From Heterotrichella gracilis (lineage: Eukaryota; Sar; Xanthophyceae; Tribonematales; Xanthonemataceae): 64,000 bases of DNA. The position numbers and the translations under genes are program-made. Below, one piece after another: positions 1 to 10,900 of this stretch. Where the stretch lies: the NCBI GenBank assembly GCA_032358255.1, contig JAULBX010012763.1, positions 1 to 64,000 of the forward strand, given 5' to 3'. The notes beneath the pieces were generated by a model. The model was not told the origin of the DNA, searched no databases, and was given only the letters and a program-made list of their open reading frames with translations. The first letter of the stretch is position 1, and each line of letters starts with the position of its first letter.

Positions 1-369
1 GTCGTGCAAGGCGGGCAGGTGAGACTCGCTGTGGAGCACTGGACTTTAGGCCCTAAATGCTGAGAATTAATATCTTATGACCCCTCATCTACTACATGCT
101 TTCAAGCAGTACTGTAGCAGTCAGACTGCAGGCAGTCCTAGATGCCTTGCGGTAACCAGCCCTGTCCTTAGGCTGGCACTGTCTATACCAGCTCGGCTCA
201 GGCCGGTGTCAAGGCAGTGGACTCGTATTCTTTCAGCATAATGGGCACTTATGGTGTTATGTTTTTCTTGTTTTGGAGCTCCACGCGCAGCTGAGTCTTC
301 TGCTCAGGAAGCTGCATCCAATGCGCACACAGATCCATCACTCGCCCTCCGTCGCCCTCCCCTTTGGTC
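1..369. other. No gene recognised at left edge
   Basis: I see no convincing coding exon, repeat array or RNA gene here. Because gene A runs leftwards, part of its 3' end may lie in or beyond this stretch, but nothing in it could be assigned by homology or by a closed reading frame. Confidence 0.4.
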
Positions 370-490
370 ACCACCATCCCCACCTCCACCTTGTTGATTC
401 CTGCGCAAGCTCCGTAACTTCCTTCTCCATTCCACTTGCCTCCTGTTCCACCTCCCTTGTGGTGGTCTCAGTCACGTTGAACTTAGCAGC
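370..490 (-). CDS. Possible 3' exon of gene A
   Basis: On the minus strand an acceptor (TTACAG) at about 491 opens a frame rich in Glu and Thr (AAKFNVTETTTREVEQEASG...) that looks like a short coiled coil. It enters in phase 0, matching the phase-0 donor of the last firm exon of gene A (919-1058). A different frame further downstream (about 260-400) is also open. I cannot tell which, if either, is used, nor place the stop codon. Confidence 0.3.
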
Positions 491-918
491 CTGTAATGTA
501 GGTAGGGGGTGCACAAGGTGGAATGCAGGTATGAAGTTGACCCTGAAATACAATTATTTTGAATTAACTTAAAGAATTAATTTTAAATTGATTTATTTTG
601 AATTAATTTAAATTGAACCTGGATGTAATGCAATTTACATGCAAAGACACCGTTTTCAACCCACGGTGATTACAGCATTTGTTGAAAGCAAGATATAAGA
701 AATAAATAAAGGAAACGTACAAAGGCGGAGCAGCTTATGCGCCGATGCACAGCGTTGCATGAAAAGTAAGCCACAGAGGTGCCTGCCTACAAAGTGGGTA
801 CACGTGGCGCAACAGCATTGGCGATAGACCATGATCGACAAAAAATAAGAGACAAATCTCACGCCGAACGGATTGACAATTAGGTGATTTAGCAAGTAGC
901 AAGATCAGGGTGCCTCAC

Positions 919-2615
919 CTGATACACCTTGCGCCACACGTCGTCCTGCACAGTCACCCTCATGCCCAGGCGATCAAGCTCAAACCTGAGAAAGGCGCAT
1001 GCATCTGCCTCCACAAAATCACCAATCACCACGGGGTTCCAAAGCTTAGGGTCAATCTCTGCAAAGGTAACGAGGGACCAGTGGATCAGCCGCAACCAGC
1101 CTCATCATGAAAATACTCATAATTAATCGTGATTATGAACATACTCATAATTAACATTGTAATCATGAATCATTGGCAACCAGCCTCATCATGATCGTGA
1201 TTGTAAACATAATCACAATAGTAATCAGTGAACCAGCAAGCCAAGAGTAACACGTGAATCAGCTGCAACCAGCATTAGCGACCGTGTCCATCACAGCCTG
1301 TCACTTCTGGAGAAGGGGCATGCCAAGCTTTGGAAGCTGATGGTTATAGCACTCAGTACTAGTAGTGTAGCAAAATGTGACTGCTACCAGTAATTTTTGT
1401 AGCGGCCACAGTACTGTAGCAATAAATCATTCGACTGTTTGTATGCATTGCTGGCGCAACCAGCCTGTTGATTGCCTTGGCATTGTCAAATGCAGCACAC
1501 TATGTCTCAACCACATGTGCGCCGACAAACGGTTCCAATACAAATTTAGAAAATTTTAGTCGGCGCAGTCAATGATACCTTTTTGCAGCCACGCTTGGAA
1601 TCCAGGCTCCGACGTTGCCAGGAGTACATGGCAGCGCCCAGATGACTTGCTCAGCCACAAAAAGCATTTCAGAAGGGCTACAAGCCTCCTCGGGTGAGTC
1701 TCGCTCCACCGCATCATTGCGTGGGCTTCATCGACCACAATAATCGGCCACTGGCGCCCATACGGGAAGTCAGCTGCATTTGATGTGGCGAGTTGATCCT
1801 CCCAGCCGCGGACAAGGTACCTGCAAGCATAAGACAAGTACGCCATTGCACAACCCGGCAAACAAACCCATTCCATAGCCACACATTGCAACACCATTAT
1901 GAGCTGCAACAGTTGCTACAACTGCTAGTAGCCAGGTGGCAGGACCCAATTTCAATCAACAAACCGATGCAGCTAGGGCTTGTGCTGTTGACCTGCAAAT
2001 GCCGCAGCCCATAATGGCACTGCTGTGACATGCCCAAGGAGTTGCACTGCATTGAATGCATGCTGCTGATGCTGATGCCAATCAGTGCAATCACAGAAGT
2101 GCAGTCCATGCTTAACATGCCGATGCCAATCAGTGCAATCACAGAAATGCAGTCCATGCTTAACATGCCGATGCCAATCAGCGCATGCACAGGAGCGCAC
2201 ATCAGGCCTGAATCCTCACGCCGCATGCGCACCACACCAGGAAAACGAAGCGTACCCTGTAGCCTCAAAAACCGCAGTCGAGTACCATTCCAGGGCAAAT
2301 TTCTCCATAGTGATCACCGTCAACCTTGTTAAACCATTCAGCAGTGATCTTGTGGGTCATCAGTAGCTGCTTCACCCACATGGCAAGATCAGTGGGAGTG
2401 GTGATGCACTTTTCCCCGCAGTCAATGTGGATGGCAGCAGCCCTGTTCTCCACGAATTTGTTCAGCACTGCGCTTTTCCCGCTGTTACGTGGTCCCAGCA
2501 GCACGGTGATGCCTGTAGGCTTGGTATCGCACAGGGCCTCGAGCCTTGCCAGCTCATGCGCCCTGCCATACAGCTGCTGCTGCTGCTGCTGCTCACTATT
2601 TGGCTGCTGCAGCAT
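919..2615 (-). CDS. Gene A: archaeal-type P-loop ATPase (AAA/STAND-like), partial
   Basis: Three exons are firm: 2335(or 2286)-2615, 1579-1820 and 919-1058. The ATG at 2615 sits in a good context and is followed by a glutamine run, then the Walker A motif GPRNSGKS (about residues 42-49). Exon 2 carries a Walker B, IIVVDEAH, and a sensor-like CHVLLATSEPGFQAW. Exon 3 carries VVIGDFVEADACAF, typical of the archaeal-ATPase/NACHT-like P-loop family expanded in green algae. Exon 2 to exon 3 joins cleanly in phase 1. The exon 1 donor is uncertain, and the stretch between Walker A and Walker B is shorter than I would expect, so a small exon may be missing. The 3' end is unresolved. ATP binding and hydrolysis is inferred from the motifs; the substrate is unknown. 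Confidence 0.7.
1070..1290. repeat. Short dispersed repeats in AT-rich tract beside gene A exon 3
   Basis: A 19-base motif beginning GCAACCAGCCTCATCATGA occurs at 1092-1110 and, with one or two changes, at 1175-1194; a weaker relative (CTGCAACCAGCATTAGCG) lies near 1264. Copies of an AT-rich ATACTCATAATTAA motif lie between them. It looks like local segmental duplication within the intron. Confidence 0.5.
2069..2188. repeat. 48-bp tandem repeat in gene A intron
   Basis: Two nearly identical 48-bp units (2069-2116 and 2117-2164) and a partial third lie between exons 1 and 2 of gene A. The unit holds CCAATCAGTGCAATCACAG. Units 1 and 2 differ at only about two positions, so the duplication is recent. 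Confidence 0.8.
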
Positions 2616-4939
2616 GGTTGAAGCTGCCGGCTGGTGTCCTGATTTCTGGCAACTCTCTACACAAGGGAGAGCACAGGCACTGCTTATGGATCTTCACATG
2701 TAAGGGGCGCAGGTTTGTGGTGTGTAAAGCTCCAGGTACTGCTTAGGGTATAAGGGTTTTCCTTTCAGGCTTAGACGCATATTGGTATCATGTGAAGCAC
2801 AGTCACTCTTGCGTGACAGTGCATTGTGCGGGTGCGGAAGGATGGGGGAAATAAACATTACTTGTACTACGAGTATTCCAACCAGGAGGACTTTAATATA
2901 CCACGTGATATTATATAATATGCAAGTCCTCCTGTTCCAACACAGGGCTGTGGTACCTGCTTTCAAGCCGTACTATTGTGTATAGGTGGGATAGCTAAGA
3001 CACTTAGTAAGACTACGGTAACCCCTTGCCCATGAAACATACTTGTAAATTGACAAAACGCAGCAGTCACACTTGCAATAAAACTAGTATGGCTAGCTCA
3101 TTTTACCAAACAGTACCAAAGTAGTTGCAACGCACCTTGGTAGTTGCCCGCAACCATGGCCTGACCCCAAGGGTTTTGGTGTGCGGTCTAGGGTTTAGGG
3201 TGTGGGGGTGGCTGAAGTGCGCAGTTGTGGGACGGGTGCCAGCAGCAGCCATGCTGATAGGTTGGCAACTGGTCGAGGGAGAAATAATGCCCTGTGAGAG
3301 GGACAAACAGGTGGTGAACTGCTGGCATACTTTCGGGGTTTGTGAGCTGCAAAAGTGACGCATGCTCCCCTTCAGCTGCTTGCTAGCACAAGTAGGCTGC
3401 AATGGCTTGGTTGCGAGCGAAGATCCTTTGACATGCTGGACTTTTGCAGGGTTGTGTACATGCGAGGGGAGAGTAGAGGACTGCTGGGGATTTGCATGGG
3501 CCACCCAGCACAGGCTGCAACTGTATACACAACCAGGACCTGTCAGGCTAGTCAGGCCACCAATTGGAAAGTAACACCGTACCCGGCCAGGCAACCTTCC
3601 AACAGTCGCTGTTGCTGTGGCCATCCTGGTGGAAAATAGTGGCCAAAAAACTACAGGGGGAGAAGGTGACGCCTACACTGACTCCGACTAGTACTGCCTA
3701 CTGGCCGTGGTGCCCCTGTGCAAGCAAACAGGGTGGTGACTGTTGGTAACCAGCCGTTCACTCTTGCCAGTGGTAAGCCGAGGCTCTGTCTGACAGCCAA
3801 ATTCTCGCAATTTGCTCTGCAAGGTACGTGTGTAAAATTGTAGTAACGTCGATTGCTTTACAAATCAAGGGGGCGACAGTCCAACAGGTCAGATGCAAAA
3901 CCACACCCATATGCAAGCAAAACCACAACGGTTTGCATAGCCGTGCAACAACCAACCTGGAAGTCTTGACATTCACACACAGAGATAAATGCAAAAAGAC
4001 ATAAATAAAACCAGTTACAGGGCGGCAGGCGACGGAAGAGACGGTGGAGAAACCCAAAGCTAAGCAACGGTGAACTAGTCGGAACCGGGAGAGTGGGTAG
4101 CCAAAAAGGTTGACAACCCGACTTGAAACATACGAAATAGTTCTTAAGATCAAGAGAACTATTGGATTTCGAATGTAACACAATTACCACCGTAAAAGTC
4201 GCCAACTCGTTGACTGGACAATGCATGCATGCATGTGGTTTTGGTTTTTCTCACGCACTGCGTTAGCTTGCACCCCGAAGCTCGTGGCTATTTCACAACC
4301 AAAAAGCGGGATATCTAATAACCACGGCTGTAATGGGTGCGATTGCAGACTGTGGCAAACTTGAAGGCGACAAGACTGTTGGCGGCAAAAGTCACAATGC
4401 ATGCATGCTCCCTCCAGAAGAATAAGGGAAACGCCCACAAGAGGACAAGCCAGAAGTCACGGCGTGCCACCACTTGCAAAGTATGTAGGTGAGTGAAACC
4501 ATAGCTATGCTATACCATATTCAGGTACAGTTACACAAAAATAGAAAAAACCATGTTCACCCCAGCAAAGCAGTGGACAGGGCAAGGAGCGAGTCAGGCA
4601 AAAGGCAGACCACTGCAGGGGGTCCACACAACGGTCATGAAAAGAAGTCAAACATGTAAAACGTCAAACGTTGCAAGCGGGAAAGGTCTGCAGCTGAGAG
4701 GCTCGGGAGCCCAAACAGAGGGCAGCCTGGGCCCCTAGGGGGACATGGGCCGGCCGTCCAGTTGCCAACACCAAGGGTGGAGTATAGCCATGGAATGCCC
4801 CTCTTTCCTGGCCTTTCCAGGGTTTCCGTGGCCCATGAAGGTCTGGGCACGCCAGCGGGAGTGCTGGTAGGCTGAAGTTCCCATCCCATCCTATTCCCAG
4901 TTGGCGCTGCATAAGCGGCCCCAGCTTGAACCCTAAACC
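2616..4939. other. Spacer between genes A and B
   Basis: This spacer lies upstream of gene A and downstream of gene B. It holds one miniature inverted-repeat element (2883-2934) and scattered TAGGG motifs near 3188 and 4929. Several open frames of 60-170 codons exist but show no recognisable motif, no exon-like boundaries and no consistent codon bias. The promoter of A and the 3' UTR of B should lie here. Confidence 0.5.
2883..2934. mobile_element. Miniature inverted-repeat element, copy 1 (52 bp)
   Basis: The element starts CAGGAGGACTT and ends AAGTCCTCCTG, perfect 11-base inverted termini around an AT-rich centre. The flanking bases TTCCAAC occur exactly at 2876-2882 and 2935-2941, a 7-bp target-site duplication. 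A second copy with the same termini and its own 7-bp duplication lies at 25032-25079. It has no coding capacity and would need a transposase acting in trans. It sits about 270 bp upstream of gene A. Confidence 0.8.
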
Positions 4940-7900
4940 CTAGGTCTGCGGCTGCGTTGCGTCGCTCTCCTCTGCTCCCCCTTCCTTTCCCTTCCTCTCC
5001 GCATCCATTTCCGCCACCTTGTCCATCCCGAAAATGCCGATCAGGAAACCGCGCCAGTCAGGCTTGGACTTGCGGGACATCACGTGCTGCCGGTAGGACC
5101 TGTGTGGGAGGGTCGGATATTAGGGTTTAGGGCAGGGTTTAGGGTAATGAGCCAGTCAGGCTTGGACTTGCGGGTCATCACGTGCTGGCGGTAGGACTTG
5201 GGTGGGACGGCGTGGTCTTAGGGTTTAGAGCAGGGTTAGGGTGATGAGCCGGGCATGCATAGACAGCTGCGGGAACCCTGCGCATCAAATACTACATCCT
5301 GCAGCTGCTGAGACATAAATCCTAGGCTTGTTACCCGGCGCCTGAAACCCTTGCATAGGGCTATCCCCTCCTCTTCCGCCACACATCCGCCACACATCCA
5401 CCAGCATGCGACCCTGTGCAATGCAGCTATGGCTTACTGCTTGCTGAGCAAGCACCATGATTCTACCCTAGGGCTATCCTCCCCGCACCTATTTGCATCC
5501 TGTAGCTGAGGCCACACATCCATCAACACGCTGTAGGCGACACTCCTAAAGCCTAGTGAGGGTTTTCCTTGCACCTGAAACCCTGGCATGCCCCATATCC
5601 GCACCTGATTGCGTCCTGCAGCCGCGGCGACCCCATGCGCCACACATCCACCAGCATGTAGTAGGCAGTGTTGTCATACCCTAGGCGCTTCAGTGCAGCC
5701 CTGGCCTGACTGAGGTTCAGCTGGGCAAGCACATGCTCAACTGCCGGGTCGGTGGTGGGTGGGGGGAGGGCGGGGGCGGTAGGGGGCGGGGCCGGGGCCG
5801 GAGCGGGGATGGGGAGGGCGGTGGTGGCGGGTGGGTGGCTGGGGAAGAGGCCCAGGGGTGGCTGTGGGGTAGGGAGAAGGGGTGTGGGTTGGGGAATGTG
5901 TTGACTTACGTGTGTGTGCTGTGCTGGGTACAGTAGTGTTTACTGGCCTCTAGAGCGTGTCCTTGGTGGCGTGTGTGTGTTTATGCTGTTCATAATGCCA
6001 TGGGCATGTGTGTAGGGTAGACAAGGGGACGAGCATGGGTGAGGTATCATGTGTGGGTGGATGCGCCTGGCCTAAACCAAACCGTCTGTGAAAAAGATGC
6101 GATGTGCGCACCCCCATGTGTCCCATCAAATTTTGGCGATTAAGATTTTATGAACTTGGCAATCGAAATTCCACCCATTTGGCAAATTTCACTCCTGCCA
6201 CCCACCTGTCCCAACATGGCCCATCCTGGCGGCGGCGGCCTCTGCATCATCATCGCCAGGGGGTGGCTGGCTGGGGGGGGCAGCGCCGTGGTGGGGGGTG
6301 GGGGTGGCGGTGGTGCCTCCTCCTCCTCTCCTTCGTCCCCCGACCCTGATGCGCCCCCCTTGCGCCTGTGGTGGGGGGGAGTGTTGTTGAGGGAGTAGTA
6401 GGGATGTGATGGGTGGGAGCGGGCGGGGTGCATGGGTGTGGTGGGGGATAGGGCGACGGAAGCTGGTCACGAGTACTTGCCTTGGCACTCTGTACGGAAA
6501 TGAACCTTACGTCCACCTCTCCCCTCTTAACCCCACCCCACCCCACCCCACCGCACCCACCTCTTCCTCTTGGGCGGGTCGTACCCTATCTGCTCACACA
6601 ACTTCGTGTACTCCTCCCTCTCCTTGGCCGCAAGCTCAAGGTAGCGCTGCTTGGTGGCAAGGTCCGCTGCGTGCCAGGCCTGCGCAGCCAGCTTGGTGCC
6701 TGCGGGGGGTGGGGTGGTGATTTAGGGTTTTAGGGCGCAGGGTTCAGCGCTGCTTGGTGGCTGCGTGCCAGGCCTGCCCAGCCAGCTTGGTGCCTGTGGG
6801 GTAGAGGTGGCGATTTAGGGATTAGGGTCTTAGGGTTCAGCACTGCTTGGTGTCTTGGTGCCAAGGTCAGCGGCGTGCCAGGCCTGCGCAGCCAGCTTGG
6901 TGCCTGTGGGGTAGGGGTGGCGATTTAGGGTTTAAGGTTTAGGGTTCAGCGCTGCTTGGAATTCAAGCCTGCGGCGTGCCTGTGGGGGTTGGGGGGTGAC
7001 GGGGTGGGCAGCGCATAGGGACCCAAACACCCTAGCACTGCAAGGGGGTAGGGTTCCCAGAGGATCCTGAAACCCCCAAATCCAGCATCGCTAGGCAGCT
7101 AGGCCACGCAGCCTACCACCCAGCATCACCAAGCAGCTCGGCGACGCAGCCTACGACCCATAAACCTCCAAGCAGCACAGGGCCACAGCCTACATCCCCT
7201 CTACCCCCTGCCCTGCACCACCGCCCGCCTGCGCCACGCCCACACCCCTCCGCACCATCATTGAATTGCGTTTCTGGGTCCAGCGTTGCGCGGTGGTCCA
7301 TCGAAAACAGGATGTAGGCGGAGCGGGGGCGCCTCGGGGGCTCAAAGCCCTCCTGGCCGGGGAGGAGTGGGGGGCCTGAAGGGGGAGGAAAAAAGGTCAG
7401 TTGAGTTGGGGAGGGCAGCTATGATGCATGCGTGTGCCGTTGGAGGGAAGCATCCATTAGTTGGTCATCTGAACCCTAACCTTGAACCCTAAACACTATT
7501 TCCAGGCATGCAGCAGCGCAGCCAAGTGAAGAGTCAGACATGCGTGGTGACATGCAGATGCGCATTTTATGTGCGGGTGGGCCATGTTCATTTGATGGCA
7601 GATGCGTGTGCATGTCGCCGTGTGCACAATGCCGACTCCTAATCCATGCGTGGTGTGTGCCTGCCCGCGCGTATGTTTGGAGGGGGATTTGGATGAGGTG
7701 CCCATGCCAGGCCATGACGAAAGGCCCATACCGGCACATGCCCACCCCACCCACCACCCACACATAACACTGGGGTGGGTGGTGGGTTCCACCACCGCCA
7801 CCTCCACCACCGCCGCCGGCACCACCCTACCCACCTGCTGCCCGCTCCTCTTTTATTCGCGTGACCTCCGCCGCGCGCGCCGCTTTCTGCTCAATAAAGC

Positions 7901-10900
7901 GCGCCTTGTCCACCTGAGAGGGGTAGGTGGTGGTGGTGGTGGTGGTGGTGCAGAGGGGGAGGAAGGTGCGCACGTGCTTCAGGTGGGTAGGGGATGCGTG
8001 TGCACACGCACTGTAGGCCGACTGCCCTCGTCAAGCATGGTGCGCACCTCCCATTTACACCCACGCCAACAGACTCATCATGAAGGCAAACTACCCCCCC
8101 CATCCACCACCATGCTATTCTGGCTGTACTGCATGTTAGCACGCACCCACCCACCCAACAGGCACACATCATTTGACACCCCCCACCCATAGGCACATAT
8201 GATTCGACACTTCCCCGCAACCAACCCCACCTGCGCCTCCAGCTCGCACTCCTTTTTCTCCTCGGGCGAGGCTGCGCGCCACATCTCAGCCAGGGCGCGG
8301 GTGATGTCCTGGAAGGTGGGGTGTGGGGGCATGGAATTGAGTATTGGTGTGCGGGTAAGTGCATGTGCATGCATGCGCGAGGTGAAAATGCGTGTGTCTG
8401 ATTTTAAAGGGCACATGCCCCAATGTGCATGTGCTTGTTCGCTCCCACAGCAACCTGTGTGTAGCTTCCCAATATGACTTAATGCATGTGTAGGGCATGT
8501 GCCTTCTGTGCCTATGATCAAAACCCCCCTGTTGGAGTTCAAAGTTTCAGCTGAACCCTAAACCCTAAACCCTAACCCTACACTGCTCACCACCATCCTC
8601 TTCCCCCCCTCCTCCTTGGCCGCCTCCGCCTGCAGCCGCTCCCTGTGCCTGCCCATGAACACTATGTACCCCGTGATGGGCTTCTTGGGGGCAAGGGGGT
8701 CGCGCGCGCGCTTGGGCTTGGTGGGGAGGGGTGCGGGGGGGAAGGTGGCTGCAGGGGCGGACGCTGCAGGAGGAGCGGGAGCGGGGGCTGCGGGAAGGGG
8801 AAGGGGGACAGGGGGTGGGAATGGTGCCACGATGCTGTGGGAAGAGCCCGTGTTGGTCTTAGACGTATTTCTTGCAATCGTATGTGTCATTTCTTAATTG
8901 CCTATGTTTACTTATAATAAAAATGTACAGTACTGAAACTGTTCTTCTTGATTGTCCTCCCAGACAGACGTCACATTTTTGAGCATTGTTATTTTTATTT
9001 TTTATTGTTTTTTACTAGGTGCGTGCTGTCGCTATGCAAAGACATCATCAAGAGGTCGCAATCATCCGGTGAGACTCTCTCCACCACAAACCATACGCCA
9101 GAGCCTAGGTCGAAAGCCTTCCTTGTAACTTTCTACCAAGACTAGATTGCCTTGCACCCATGCTTATGCCGTCATTAGCTCACAGCGATCGCAGGTCACG
9201 CATCTTGGCCTGTGCGCAGGTGGCCAATCAGTAGCTGACACCACCAAAACCCTAGGGTGACCGAACCTTAGGGCAATAAATTGCAATCACACGGGGGTTT
9301 AAACCCTAACCCAGGGAGTAGGGTTTAATGCAGCCACGTACCTATGGGCACCGGGTGGTGCTGTTGGGGGTGGGGGTGGTGGGGGGCGAGGGGGAAGGGG
9401 GGCGCAGCATGTGGAATGCCTGCGGGGATGAACACCGCCGGGCCCCCTGCAATCCCAGGGTGGAAAAAGCCGTAGGAGGGGACCGCTGGCATCCCCGGTT
9501 GCTGGGGCATGTAGTGGGGGTGGGGGATGGCGGCCGTGTGCGGTGGGGGGCCAAGGGCCAAGGGGCTGGGGCCGGGGGTGGGGATGGGGAGGGCTGCTGC
9601 AGCTGGTAGGGGTGATATTGGTGTTGGCTTTGGTTGCGGTTTGGGCTGGGCGGCAGGCTCCTCTGCTGGTGGGGCGGCTGGTGGCGGTGGTGGCTGTGCA
9701 GGGGCGCTGGTGGTTGCTGGTGGTGGTGGTGCGGGCTTGGGTTTGTCAGCAGCCTTGGCTTTCTGTGGTGGAGGGGGAGGGGGAGGCTGGTGGGTATCTG
9801 CATCATCACACTGCTACTGCATGCTGGGGTACCGAATAGAACGACTCCAGTAAATTCCATTGAAAATGCGCATAAATACGTGCATACACCCACACACGCA
9901 ATACACACGTCACATATGATATGCGCATACACCCACACACCTTGGCCGCGGGCTCCTCTCCTGTCTCCCCCTCCTTCTTCTCCTTCCTCTTCCCCTCCTT
10001 TCCCCCACTCTTCTTTTCCCCCAGATCTACCAAGCCACCTGGCTCGTTGCCCTGCACAGGGCAGGGTGCAAACCCTAAGCAAGGGTTTGGTGTGGCGTAA
10101 ACCCTAAGGGTGCTTTGGTCACGGTGCAAGCAGAGAGGTGCGGTAAAACTCAAGAGGGGGTTCTGATGGTGCAGGGCTGTCAGGGGTGTGGAGCAAACCC
10201 TAAGGGTGGTTTTGATGGTGGGCAGTGCGGCTACATGTGTTGTAAACCCTAGCCCTAGCCCCCAAGCCCTAGCTCAGACCTTACCTTGCCCTCCCCCAGA
10301 AACGCTGCCATCTGTTCCGCATCCCACTTGCGAAGCTCGACTGGAGATGTGACCTGCATAGGGGGGGCAAAACCCAGCTTAGGATATTCACTAGCCGTAC
10401 CTGCTACATCAGCTACATCGAATGTGACTAGATATCTGCTGCGCCTGCATGGTGGAAGAAGCAGGGGGTAGCAGTGTGGGTAGCCTACCTCCACCTCAAC
10501 TTCTGCCCCTTGCAGATTACCCACAGTGACTTACCGTGCAACTAGCTCTACCATGCTGACATGCACGCAAACTGTAGGTTAGCCTCAACTCCTCTCCAGC
10601 CCTAGCCAGAGGCCCTACACATCCAAACACAATGGGGCTTTCCCAGCCCTAGCCAGAGGCCCTACATATCCAAACACAATGGGGCTTCCCAGCCCTAGCC
10701 AGAGGCCCTACATACCCAAACACAATCCCCACAAGTTCTCTAAAAACATCTGCCTCAACCCTTCCCAGCGTGCTCTCCCCACTGCCCCCCCATGCATTAC
10801 CCCCTTCAGCCCGACTCACATCCCCATCCTTCCACTTCTGGCCTGGCTCAATGAATTGGAACACCCCTGTGGCGTGGTCGTACACGCGTGCGCGGCGAAT

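Noticed and set aside
9342-10082. 246-codon minus-strand frame in gene B
   Set aside because: It overlaps the Pro-rich exon 8 in the wrong frame; the true frame joins exons 7 and 9 in phase and reads Pro/Ala-rich linker, while this one reads His/Ser-rich noise.
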